Source of the DNA: Ampullaceana balthica
Lineage: Eukaryota; Mollusca; Gastropoda; Lymnaeidae
Reading direction: 5' to 3'
NCBI GenBank assembly: GCA_944989445.1
Contig: CALYLW010000040.1
Coordinates: forward strand, 2,219,508 to 2,283,507
DNA: 64,000 nt
The notes under the pieces are model-generated. The model searched no databases. It was given only the letters and a program-made list of their open reading frames with translations, and had not been told where the DNA came from. Shown here one piece after another: positions 32,801 to 43,084 of this stretch. A program made the position numbers and the translations under genes. The first letter of the stretch is position 1. Each line of letters starts with the position of its first letter.

Positions 32801-35800
32801 TAGTGGTGGTGGCACGAGTGTATGTGTGTGTGGTAGGTAGTGGTGGTGGCAAGAGTGTATGTCTGTGTGGTAGGTAGTGGCGGTGGCAGGAGCGTAGGTG
32901 TGTGTGTGGTAGGTAGTGGGGTGGCACGAGTGCATGTCTGTGTGGTAGGTAGTGGTGGTGGCACGAGTGTATGTCTGTGTGGTAGGTAGTGGCGGTGGCA
33001 CGAGTGTATGTGTGTGTGTGATAGGTAGTGGCGGTGGCACGAGTGTATGTCTGTGTGGTAGGTAGTGGCGGTGGCACGAGTGTATGTGTGTGTGTGGTAG
33101 GTAGTGGTGGTGGCACGAGTGTATGTGTGTGTGGTAGGTAGTGGTGGTGGCAAGAGTGTATGTCTGTGTGGTAGGTAGTGGCGGTGGCACGAGCGTAGGT
33201 GTGTGAGTGGTAGGTAGTGGAGGTGGCACGAGTGTATGTCTGTGTGGTAGGTAGTGGTGGTGGGAAGAGTGTATGTCTGTGGTAGGTAGTGGCGGTGGCA
33301 CGAGTGTAGGTGTGTGTGGTAGGTAGTGGCGGTGGCACGAGTGTAGTGGTGGTGGCACGAGCGTAGGTGTGTGTGTGGTAGGTAGTGGTGGTGGCACGAG
33401 TGTATGTCTGTGTGGTAGGTAGTGGTGGTGGCACGAGTGTACGTCTGTGTGGTAGGTAGTGGTGGTGGCAAGAGTGTATGTCTATGTGGTAGGTAGTGGT
33501 GGTGGCAAGAGTGTATGTCTGTGTGGTAGGTAGTGGCGGTGGCACAAGCGTAGGTGTGTGTGTGGTAGGTAGTGGTGGTGGCACGAGTGTATGTGTGTGT
33601 GGTAGGTAGTGGTGGTGGCAAGAGTGTATGTCTGTGTGGTAGGTAGTGGTTGTAGCCCGAGTGTATGTGTGTGTGGTAGGTAGTGATGGTGGCACGAGTG
33701 TATGTGTGTGTGTGATAGGTACATCGGTGGCACGAGCGTAGGTGTGTGTGTGATAGGTACATCGGTGGCACGAGCGTAGGTGTGTGTGTGATAGGTAATG
33801 GCGGTGGCACGAGCGTAGTGTGTGTGTGTGATAGGTAATGGCGGTGGCACGAGCGTAGGTGTGTGTGTGGTAGGTAGTGGCGGTGGCACGAGCGTAGGTG
33901 TGTGTGTGGTAGGTAGTGGCGGTGGCACGAGTGTATGTGTGTGTGTGATAGGTAGTGGCGGTGGCACGAGTGTATGTGTGTGTGGTAGGTAGTGGCGGTG
34001 GCACGAGTGTATGTGTGTGTGTGGTAGGTAGTGGCGGTGGCACGAGTGTATGTGTGTGTGGTAGGTAGTGGCGGTGGCACGAGTGTATGTGTGTGTGTGT
34101 AGGTAGTGGCGGTGGCACGAGTGTATGTGTGTGTGGTAGGTAGTGGCGGTGGCACGAGCGTAGGTGTGTGTGTGGTAGGTAGTGGCGGTGGCACGAGTGT
34201 ATGTGTGTGTGTGTAGGTATTCGCGGTGGCACGAGCGTAGGTGTGTGTGGTAGGTAGTGGCGGTGGCACGAGTGTAGTGTGTGTGTGTGGTAGGTAGTGG
34301 CGGTGGCACGAGTGTATGTGTGTGTGGTAGGTAGTGGCGGTGGCACGAGTGTATGTGTGTGTGGTAGGTAGTGGCGGTGGCACGAGTGTATGTGTGTGTG
34401 TGGTAGGTAGTGGCGGTGGCACGAGTGTATGTGTGTGTGGTAGGTAGTGGCGGTGGCACGAGTGTATGTGTGTGTGGTAGGTAGTGGTGGTGGCACGAGT
34501 GTATGTCTGTGTGGTAGGTAGTGGTGGTGGCACGAGTGTATGTGTGTGTGTGGTAGGTAGTGGCGGTGGCACGAGTGTATGTCTGTGTGGTAGGTAGTGG
34601 TGGTGGCACGAGTGTATGTGTGTGTGGTAGGTAGTGGCGGTGGCACGAGTGTATGTCTGTGTGGTAGGTAGTGGCGGTGGCACGAGTGTATGTGTGTGTG
34701 TGTAGGTAGTGGCGGTGGCACGAGTGTATGTGTGTGTGGTAGGTAGTGGCGGTGGCACGAGTGTATGTGTGTGTGGTAGGTAGTGGTGGTGGCACGAGTG
34801 TATGTCTGTGTGGTAGGTAGTGGCGGTGGCACGAGTGTATGTGTGTGTGTGTAGGTAGTGGCGGTGGCACGAGTGTATGTGTGTGTGGTAGGTAGTGGCG
34901 GTGGCACGAGTGTAGTGTGTGTGTGGTAGGTAGTGGCGGTGGCACGAGTGTATGTGTGTGTGGTAGGTAGTGGCGGTGGCACGAGTGTATGTGTGTGTGG
35001 TAGGTAGTGGCGGTGGCACGAGTGTATGTGTGTGTGGTAGGTAGTGGCGGTGGCACGAGTGTATGTGTGTGTGGTAGGTAGTGGTGGTGGCACGAGTGTA
35101 TGTGTGTGTGGTAGGTAGTGGCGGTGGCACGAGTGTAGGTGTGTGTGTGGTAGGTAGTGGCGGTGGCACGAGTGTATGTGTGTGTGGTAGGTAGTGGCGG
35201 TGGCACGAGTGTATGTGTGTGTGTGATAGGTAGTGGCGGTGGCACGAGTGTATGTGTGTGTGGTAGGTAGTGGCGGTGGCACGAGTGTATGTGTGTGTGT
35301 GGTAGGTAGTGGCGGTGGCACGAGTGTATGTGTGTGTGGTAGGTAGTGGCGGTGGCACGAGTGTATGTGTGTGTGTGGTAGGTAGTGGTGGTGGCACGAG
35401 TGTATGTGTGTGTGTGATAGGTAGTGGCGGTGGCACGAGTGTAGTGTGTGTGTGGTAGGTAGTGGCGGTGGCACGAGTGTAGGTGTGTGTGTGGTAGGTA
35501 GTGGCGGTGGCACGAGTGTATGTGTGTGTGGTAGGTAGTGGCGGTGGCACGAGTGTATGTGTGTGTGTGATAGTAGTGGCGGTGGCACGAGTGTATGTGT
35601 GTGTGGTAGGTAGTGGCGGTGGCACGAGTGTATGTGTGTGTGTGATAGGTAGTGGCGGTGGCACGAGTGTATGTGTGTGTGGTAGGTAGTGGCGGTGGCA
35701 CGAGTGTATGTGTGTGTGTGATAGGTAGTGGTGGTGGCACGAGTGTATGTGTGTGTGTGGTAGGTAGTGGCGGTGGCACGAGTGTATGTGTGTGTGGTAG

Positions 35801-36450
35801 GTAGTGGCGGTGGCACGAGTGTATGTGTGTGTGTGATAGGTAGTGGTGGTGGCACGAGTGTATGTGTGTGTGTGATAGGTAGTGGCGGTGGCACGAGTGT
35901 AGGTGTGTGTGGTAGGTAGTGGCGGTGGCACGAGTGTAGGTGTGTGTGTGTGGTAGGTAGTGGCGGTGGCACGAGTGTATGTGTGTGTGGTAGGTAGTGG
36001 CGGTGGCACGAGTGTATGTGTGTGTGTGATAGGTAGTGGCGGTGGCACGAGTGTATGTGTGTGTGGTAGGTAGTGGCGGTGGCACGAGTGTATGTGTGTG
36101 TGTGATAGGTAGTGGCGGTGGCACGAGTGTATGTGTGTGTGGTAGGTAGTGGCGGTGGCACGAGTGTATGTGTGTGTGTGATAGGTAGTGGTGGTGGCAC
36201 GAGTGTATGTGTGTGTGTGATAGGTAGTGGCGGTGGCACGAGTGTATGTGTGTGTGGTAGGTAGTGGCGGTGGCACGAGTGTATGTGTGTGTGTGATAGG
36301 TAGTGGCGGTGGCACGAGTGTATGTGTGTGTGTGATAGGTAGTGGCGGTGGCACGAGTGTAGGTGTGTGTGGTAGGTAGTGGCGGTGGCACGAGTGTAGG
36401 TGCGTGTGTGTGGTAGGTAGTGGCGGTGGCACGAGCGTAGGTGTGTGTGG
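29888..36450. repeat. 6.6-kb GT/GG-rich minisatellite, 37/39-bp unit, ~175 copies
   Basis: Each unit contains GGTAGGTAGTGGTGGTGG (or GGCGGTGG), then CACGAG, then a variable GT tract (TATGTCTGTGT or TATGTGTGTGTGT), so length alternates mainly between 37 and 39 bp. Variants group by region: TGG/CTG types dominate up to about 33.6 kb and CGG/GTG types from about 34 to 36.4 kb. Because 37 is 1 mod 3 and the complement lacks stops, all three minus-strand frames stay open for thousands of bases (the 2,236-residue frame and others rich in HTH, PPPLP and RATAT). These are not genes. Each unit has five GG runs, enough for a two-layer G-quadruplex. Confidence 0.95.
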
Positions 36451-37490
36451 TGGGGGTGAGGAAGAAGATTCAGTGGAACAGAAAACGGGATACAAGTCTG
36501 GAACATATAAAGTAAACATTTCTACAGAGAGACGATACACGTCACGGAGTTGAAGATGCGTTGATTCCGTGGTGGGGAGGGGGTGCGGGCAGGGGGAGTT
36601 AACTCACGTATCCCGACAAATATATTCGTGATAGTTATCACCGCTGTTGTAGACGGTCGAGTGACCAGTGGTCAAGTGTATTGGCTTCCTGTATAGTTTC
36701 GTCATTAACTTTAACGAGATGTCCCTCTCCCCCCAAATAAAAACCGCTAATTAAGTAGCATGAAGTAGTGATTTCCCTTCCCCAACCTTCATTCACTCAC
36801 AACCACGACCTTTGACCCTTCTCTCCGAGGCAGTTCCCTTTCTGTTAGTGCAGATACGTTACGTAATGATATAAAAAAAACAAGACACGTTTTCCAAACC
36901 AGTTAATGAGATAGGAATATAATCGTTTCAGATGTTTTGGAACAATATCTTCATTGTGGTTTAAATAGGACACAAGGGCTTTGGGATAGTTGCTTGCCTA
37001 CATAGCGATATGACATAATAAAATGTGTCATATGACACTGTCATTTTGGTCAAGGTTAAGGATAATTCTGTTTTTAAGGGACATCATATAGTTAATCTTT
37101 CAACTGGTCAAATTATAGACCCCTTTGGTCAACATAAATATAGACCACCTGTCAGTGTAAATGTAAACCGCCTATCAATATAAATATAGAAAACCTGTCT
37201 ATATAAATGTAGACTGCCCGATAATATAAATCCTAGACCCCCTCTAGAAATTATAGTTTTCTTTGTCAATATAATTCATATACCTTCTTGGCCAATATAA
37301 ATTATTGTCAACCTTTACGGTTTGTAAAATGTTTTAGAGTCCCTGTTTATTTCTATTTATAGTTGTCTTTACAGAGTCTGCTGACTCTTCTGTTAATTAT
37401 GTATGATTTCGAATAACGTCCGGATAAAGTAACATCTCATTACTATTTTCAGACATTGGAATACATGTAATATCTTGTAATATAATCTAA
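36451..37490. other. Non-coding spacer with weak 27-bp repeat
   Basis: No gene. At about 37115-37300, AATATAAATATAGACC-like phrases recur every 25-30 bp with heavy divergence, an old minisatellite. A G-rich tract lies at 36570-36600. Confidence 0.5.
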
Positions 37491-37778
37491 ACTAGTGTAT
37501 TACCCGTCAAAAATGACGGACGTTTTCAAAATAAAATATTTCAGCTGAAATCTATTTATTTTGAAAAAATACACATCAGAATAAAAAGTAATGTATTACA
37601 GAACTTTTATTTATTTTAATTATTTTTATTTTATTCATTTATTTTCATATTGCACAATTTTATGTGGAACGTTCGAAAAGAGTTATTTTTGGTGCAGTAA
37701 TTTGGTGCGCTGTTTTCTAAAATTATTAGCGTCACGGACAGGCAGACGTGACATACATTGCAAATTATGTATGTTGAT
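37491..37778 (+). mobile_element. Family B short element, 288 bp
   Basis: Starts ACTAGTGTATTACCCGTC and ends CAAATTATGTATGTTGAT, closely matching 16521-16809 throughout. The left hairpin CCGTCA/TGACGG is intact and the right GTCACGG...CGTGAC stem is present. No protein coded. Confidence 0.82.
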
Positions 37779-38279
37779 GAAATCGTGAAAGTGATTTTCC
37801 CGAAGTTCTACTAATAGCCTTCTGCAAGGAAGTGAAAGTCCTATTCCCGCCAATGTTTGAACTTACATCTCTTTCTATTTGCAGCCTGTCTCCACTCGGC
37901 GTCAGGGGGTCTACAGTAAGCCATTTGTCCCCTTTGAAACAACAAATCGCCATTTTTGAGCCGTCTGTAATCTTGAGATTGTTTCTCCTTGCACTGTTCA
38001 TCCATCTTGTGTGTTCTTACAATTAAGCCCCACGTGACCTTTTCGCCCCGCGACCGACGATTATTGCAGCATTTTTAAATGAACAATTTCGGCCTTGACT
38101 TAGATGAATGATTGAGGCACACTGACACTGATATTACTGTAAAGCCCTTATATCTCCGTCCTCCCGTGTTAAAGAATACTGTGAATTTGTGGTTGATTTC
38201 ATGGTTCATGTGCTCTGTTATCTTATGGTTTGGCCACAGTTATAAAAATATTAAATATATATTTTACCAAATGTTTTAT

Positions 38280-38580
38280 CGTTCGTTTCCAAGTATTGGT
38301 GTCATAGCATTGGTGTTTCAGTATTTGTTTCCAAGTACATGTATTGTTGTCATTGGTGTCCACGTATTGGCATAATATCATTGGTGTCCAAGTATTTGTG
38401 TCATATCATTTGTGTCTACGTTTTGATGTCATGTCATTAGTGTCCAAATATTGGTGTCCTAGTATTGTAGTCCAAGTATTAGTGTCATATTATTGGTGTC
38501 GAAGATTTGATTTCATATCATTGGTGTCCAAGTATTTGTGACAAATCATTGAGTCCAAGTATTGGTGTCCAAGTATAAGT
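38280..38580. repeat. Degenerate precursor of the 14-bp arrays
   Basis: Phrases such as CCAAGTATTGGTGTC and CATATCATTGGTGTC recur with substitutions and small indels. About 75 bp at 38394-38467 closely match 41884-41955, at the start of the second 14-bp array. Confidence 0.75.
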
Positions 38581-39150
38581 GTAATATCATTGATGTCATA
38601 TCATTGATGTCATATCATTGATGTCATATCATTGATGTCATATCATTGGTGTCATATCATTGGTGTCATATCATTGGTGTCATATCATGGTGTCATATCA
38701 TTGGTGTCATATCAGTGGTTTTATATCATTGGTGTCATATCATTGGTGTCATATCATTGGTGTCATATCATTGATGTCATATCATTGGTGTCATATCCTT
38801 GGTGTCATATCATTGATGTCATATCATTGATGTCATATCATTGGTGTCATATCATTGATGTCATATCATCGGTGTCATACCATTGATGTCATATCATTGG
38901 TTTCATATCATTGGTGTCATATCATTGTTGTCATATCATTGGTGTCATATCATTGGTGTCATATCATTGATGTCATATCATTGGTGTCATATCATTGGTG
39001 TCATATCATTGATGTCATATCATTGGTGTCATATCATTGGTGTCATATCATTGGTGTCATATCATTGGTGTCATATCATTGGTGTCATATCATTGGTGTC
39101 ATATCATTGGTGTCATATCATTGGTGTCATATCATTGGTGTCAAAGTGAT
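38581..39150. repeat. 14-bp minisatellite TCATATCATTGGTG, ~40 copies
   Basis: Perfect or nearly perfect 14-bp units; the commonest variant changes GGTG to GATG. In three plus frames 14-bp units give overlapping open frames (SYHWCHIIGVISLV), which are not genes. The far edge decays over 39150-39300. Confidence 0.95.
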
Positions 39151-39426
39151 CGTGTCATATCATCAGTGTTCAAGCATTTGTGTCATTTGTGTCGAAGTAT
39201 AAGTGTCTTATCATTGGGTCCAAGTAGTAGTGTCTGCAATCTTATGTATAGAAGGAGCGTCTGTAATAGATAAGATAGTGTCATATCATTGGTGTTAGTT
39301 AGTATAAGATCACTGATGTCAAATCATTATTGAGTTGACAGCATTGTCAAAGATGTGTGTGTTTGGCAGGCTGTCAATGATAAGCCTGTATTTTAAAACA
39401 TGAACAACTTAGCAAGGATATTTGCT

Positions 39427-40160
39427 GGTTCTGTATTTAACTTCTCTCCCTTGACGTAACTCTTATTGGTTCTGTATTTAACTTCTCTCCCTTGACGTAA
39501 CTCTTATTGGTTCTGTATCCAACTTCTCTCCCTTGACGTAACTCTTATTGGTTCTGTATTTAACTTCTCTCCCTTGACGTAACTCTTATTGGTTCTGTAT
39601 TTAACTTATCTCCCTTGACGTAACTCTTATTGGTTCTGTATTTAACTTCCCTCCCTTGACGTAACTCTTATTGGTTCTGTATTTAACTTCCCTCCCTTGA
39701 CGTAACTCTTATTGGTTCTGTATTTAACTTCTCTCCCTTGACGTAACTCTTATTGGTTCTGTATTTAACTTCTCTCCCTTGACGTAACTCTTATTGGTTC
39801 TGTATTTAACTTCTCTCCCTTGACGTAACTCTTATTGGTTCTGTATTTAACTTCTCTCCCTTGACGTAACTCTTATTGGTTCTGTATTTAACTTCTCTCC
39901 CTTGACGTAACTCTTATTGGTTCTGTATTTAACTTCTCTCCCTTGACGTAACTCTTATTGGTTCTGTATTTAACTTCTCTCTCTTGACGTAACTCTTATT
40001 GGTTCTGTATTTAACTTCCCTCCCTTGACGTAACTCTTATTGGTTCTGTATTTAACTTCTCTCTCTTGACGTAACTCTTATTGGTTCTGTATTTAACTTC
40101 TCTCCCTTGACGTAACTCTTATTGGTTCTATATTTCACTTCTCTCCCTTGATGTAACTCT
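39427..40160. repeat. 41-bp minisatellite, ~18 copies
   Basis: The unit contains TTGGTTCTGTATTTAACTTC and TCTCCCTTGACGTAACTCTT. Copies are very uniform, with only CTTCTC/CTTCCC, TCTCTC and single edge variants. Confidence 0.95.
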
Positions 40161-40494
40161 TTTGTAATAAATCTTTGGACACCTGGTTGATGGTAATGGT
40201 CATTGGAGTCAGGTGTTTAAAGCCTCAGCTGTGTGTTAGTGTCCAGTGTTGGGATCAGTGGTCGTTTATGTTGTCACTAGATCGATACTTAATCAATCTT
40301 TTCATCTAAAGCGAGTTGTTAAACAAATGTTTGGTGTCAGATTGGCAATCTTAGTGTGAGACAGGCAAAGAAATTCTGTGGCTTTCAGGCAACATCAGTC
40401 AGTGGGTGGGGGGCTGGAAGGCAAGGGAAGTAAGTGATGAGAAAATATAATTGTTTGATAACGCAATAGCCTGGCCAAGAAACTGTCGTTCAAT
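40161..40494. other. Non-coding spacer
   Basis: Nothing recognisable between the 41-bp and 52-bp arrays. Confidence 0.5.
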
Positions 40495-40850
40495 GGTTTA
40501 CGAAACGAAGGCCTGAAGGAGATGATGAAATGATGATATCATTCAATAGGTTACGAAAGAAGACCTGAGGGAGATAATGAAATGATGAAGTCATTCAAAG
40601 GTTACGAAACGAAGGCCGGAGGGAGATGATGAAATGATGATATCATTTAATGGGTTACGAAAGAAGACCTGAAGGAGATGATGAAATGATGATATCATTC
40701 AATGGGTTACGAAAGAAGACCTGAGGGAGATAATGAAATGATGAAGTCATTCAAAGGTTACGAAACGAAGGCCGGAGGGAGATGATGAAATGATGATATC
40801 ATTTAATGGGTTACGAAAGAAGACCTGAAGGAGATGATGAAATGATGAAG
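40495..40850. repeat. ~52-bp repeat with 156-bp higher-order period
   Basis: TTACGAAA recurs at about 40498, 40551, 40602, 40655, 40707, 40758 and 40811, at 51- to 53-bp spacing. Units alternate between AAACGAAGGCC and AAAGAAGACCT types in a fixed three-unit order, giving a 156-bp block repeated twice. Confidence 0.88.
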
Positions 40851-40924
40851 GCCCCTTCTCCCCACCCCACCCCCATTCCCGCTGCCGTCGCAGCAGCAGC
40901 AGCCAGTGCTGCCATTGACAATTT

Positions 40925-41290
40925 TGGGAAAAACCTAGCCAACACGTAAAAAAAAACTTAGATCCGAAAGAAAAAAACCTAGACACGCTAAAAATAAACA
41001 AATATGACGTCACAAAGCGCAAACATCGTATATTTTTTATTTGAAAATGAGCATGTTTCAAATCATTTTATTATATTGTCATCCAAGAGTGTATTTAGTG
41101 TGAGGCTGCACTCTAATACCGTAACACGCGTGAAACCATTTAAAACTTCATTAAATTTATTGTAAGCAATCAAATATTTAAGTGGAGTTTTCATTTAAAG
41201 TTGCGCCTTTTGATGTGACAGTTCTTAAACACCCTCCTCCCCATTATCATACATCTCCCAAAAAAAGTGTGGACCCCCCCCACCCTAGAT
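40925..41290 (+). mobile_element. GGCCGTCC-family repeat, copy 2
   Basis: Diverged relative of 26728-27122. Shared in order are ATATGAYGTCACAAAGC, GAGCATGTTTCAAAT or its variant, GTAACACGCGTGAA, AATCAAATATTTAAGTGGA, and an end with CACCCTCCTCC and GTGTGGACC. The left terminus is not recognisable here. Confidence 0.6.
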
Positions 41291-41339
41291 GCGTGTTGAC
41301 AATTATGGACTTCCCTTAAGGTTTTAGCATGTTCTACCT

Positions 41340-41525
41340 CAGTGCTTCTCAAAGTGGTGGTACGCGGACCGTTGCCGGTCCGTGGGCCATCCGATGCCGG
41401 TCCGCAGACGTTACCAAGAATGGATATTTTGATACCACGTCAGTACAGGGAAAATAGTTCACCGGTCCCTGGTGCAATAGAAAAACTCCTGCCGGTCCGG
41501 CACACTAAAAGTTTGAGAAGCACTA
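41340..41525. mobile_element. 186-bp hAT-type MITE with near-perfect 8-bp TSD
   Basis: The left end is CAGTGCTTCTCAAAGT. The right end read on the minus strand is TAGTGCTTCTCAAACT, so the inverted termini match over 14 of 16 bases. The flanks TTCTACCT (41332-41339) and TTCTACGT (41526-41533) match 7 of 8, fitting a hAT TSD. CAGTG.TTCTCAAA is a widespread hAT/Charlie terminus. Inside, GCCGGTCCG is repeated three times. It codes nothing and depends on another hAT transposase. Confidence 0.85.
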
Positions 41526-41652
41526 TTCTACGTAAGCATTTGTAAAATATACTTACATCTGCCTGTATTCATTTGGTCTGTTAGCGTATTGTTTTCGTGT
41601 GTGATCGCCCGTTTTTACAAATTTTGTATTCTGACAGTATTCGTATATTTTC

Positions 41653-41872
41653 ATGTGCAGTGTAAAAACCTGTGCTACAACGTCTTCAAAGAAAAATCAA
41701 AAGAGGACAATCATAAGAGAGAAAAAAATAACTGTTGAAATTAAACGTAACATCATTGAAAAGCGAGAACAAGGCGTGAGTGTGGCTAATCTAGCACGCA
41801 CATTCAATTGGTCAACATCAAAGATCTGCACTATTCCCAAGAAGAAGAGCAAAATTAAGGAGATGGATGGTG
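41653..41872 (+). pseudogene. Tigger transposase N-terminus (CENP-B-type DNA-binding domain)
   Basis: From ATG 41653 about 72 codons precede the minisatellite. The sequence EKKITVEIKRNIIEKREQG, VSVANLARTFNWSTSKIC and KKKSKIKEM is the helix-turn-helix that binds element ends in Tigger/pogo and CENP-B proteins (the family pattern is I...K..II.K.E.G..V..LAR.F..S.STICTIL). The frame then runs into repeat DNA and ends at 41976. The downstream CENP-B-type HTH and DDE catalytic domains are absent, so it is a fragment. The ATG choice follows the usual length before this domain. Confidence 0.82.
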
Positions 41873-41883
41873 TCCCAGTTTTT

Positions 41884-42529
41884 GTGTCATATCATTGGTG
41901 TCTACGTTTAGATGTCATATCATTAGTGTCCAAATATTGGTGTCCTAGCATTGGTGTCCTAGCATTGGTGTCCTAGCATTGGTGTCCTAGTATTGGTGTC
42001 CTAGTATTGGTGTCCTAGTATTGGTGTCCTAGTATTGGTGTCCTAGCATTGGTGTCCTAGCATTGGTGTCCTAGCATTGGTGTCCTAGCATTGGTGCCCT
42101 AGCATTGGTGCCCTAGCATTGGTGTCCTAGCATTGGTGTCCTAGCATTGGTGTCCTAGTATTGGTGTCCTAGTATTGGTGTCCTAGTATTGGTGTCCTAG
42201 TATTGGTGTCCTAGTATTGGTGTCCTAGTATTGATGTCCTAGTATTGGTGTCCTAGTATTGGTGTCCTAGTATTGGTGTCCTAGTATTGGTGTCCTAGTA
42301 TTGGTGTCCTAGTATTGGTGTCCTAGTATTGGTGTCCTAGTATTGGTGTCCTAGTATTGGTGTCCTAGTATTGGTGTCCTAGCATTGGTGTCCTAGCATT
42401 GGTGTCCTAGCATTGGTGTCCTAGCATTGGTGTCCTAGCATTGGTGTCCTAGTATTGGTGTCCTAGTATTGGTGTCCTAGTATTGGTGTCATAGTATTGG
42501 TGTCCTAGCATTGGTGTCCTAGTATTGTA
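41884..42529. repeat. 14-bp minisatellite TCCTAGTATTGGTG, ~42 copies
   Basis: After a 75-bp lead-in matching 38394-38467, 14-bp units follow with blocks of AGCATT and AGTATT variants. It ends abruptly at a second copy of the transposase segment that precedes it. Confidence 0.95.
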
Positions 42530-42530
42530 C

Positions 42531-42690
42531 GATCTGCACTATTCTCAAGAAGAACAAAATTAAGGAGATGGTTGCTTCAAAGGGAATGTCTGGAATGTCT
42601 ACGAAATGGTTACGACACTTTTTCATCAAATTTTGAAGCGTCGGAAAAAAACAACAAATGTCTTTAGACATTTTTCTAGTTACAAAGTAT
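42531..42690 (+). pseudogene. Tigger transposase resumed segment and C-terminal tail
   Basis: 42531-42571 repeats the 41824-41867 segment, less one codon, and reads ICTILKKNKIKEMVASKG, nearer to the family consensus than the upstream copy (CTIP). From about 42605 another frame gives LFHQILKRRKKTTNVFRHF, like the basic C-terminal tails of Tigger transposases. Everything between the DNA-binding domain and this tail is missing, so an internal deletion preceded or accompanied array growth. Confidence 0.7.
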
Positions 42691-43084
42691 TAATTATTTG
42701 TCATAAATTCATATATTTATTTATGTTTTTTTGTTGTTGAAATTTTAATTGTATTCCAAGTTGTTACACTCCTTAACAATTCATAAGTAATTTTATTTGA
42801 ATAAATGTTCTATATATTTTACAAAAATTAGCATTTTTTCAGTATGGAACGCATTATCGTATTTTCAATTGATTTGTATGGGAAATATTGTTTCGTTTAA
42901 CGAGTGTTTAGATGAACGAGTAAGATTCTGGAACGAATCATGTTCGTTATACGAGGTTCCACTGTACTTTTGTCGTCTGCACATCATGTCCCACTGGCTG
43001 GAATTGTCCTCGGAGGACATTGTCATTGAACATGTTACCACTGTGACGCACGTTTTGAATATCTGGCATTGAAACATGGCGTTT
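42691..43084. other. Tigger 3' region and short spacer
   Basis: 42691-42964 is AT-rich 3' untranslated and terminal DNA of the Tigger remnant. 42967-43084 is unassigned single-copy sequence before the 39-bp array. Frames at 42797-43077 are artefacts. Confidence 0.6.

Larger units (their letters stand above)
41653..42964 (+). mobile_element. Tigger/pogo transposon remnant split by a minisatellite
   Basis: It carries the start of a Tigger transposase, a 14-bp array, a resumed transposase segment, a C-terminal tail and a right terminus. Read on the minus strand from 42964 the end is CAGTGGAACCTCGTATAACG, a textbook Tigger/pogo terminus, with TA (42965-42966) outside as expected for TA-target insertion. 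No left terminus is seen; the sequence before 41653 runs into the hAT MITE. Most of the catalytic DDE region is deleted. Confidence 0.8.

Noticed and set aside
29796..36506. 2,236-residue minus-strand open frame and overlapping frames of 392 to 1,275 residues
   Set aside because: All three minus frames are open because the CA-rich complement of the repeat lacks stops and the unit length is 1 mod 3. The same peptide phrases rotate between frames; there is no conserved domain and no unique sequence.
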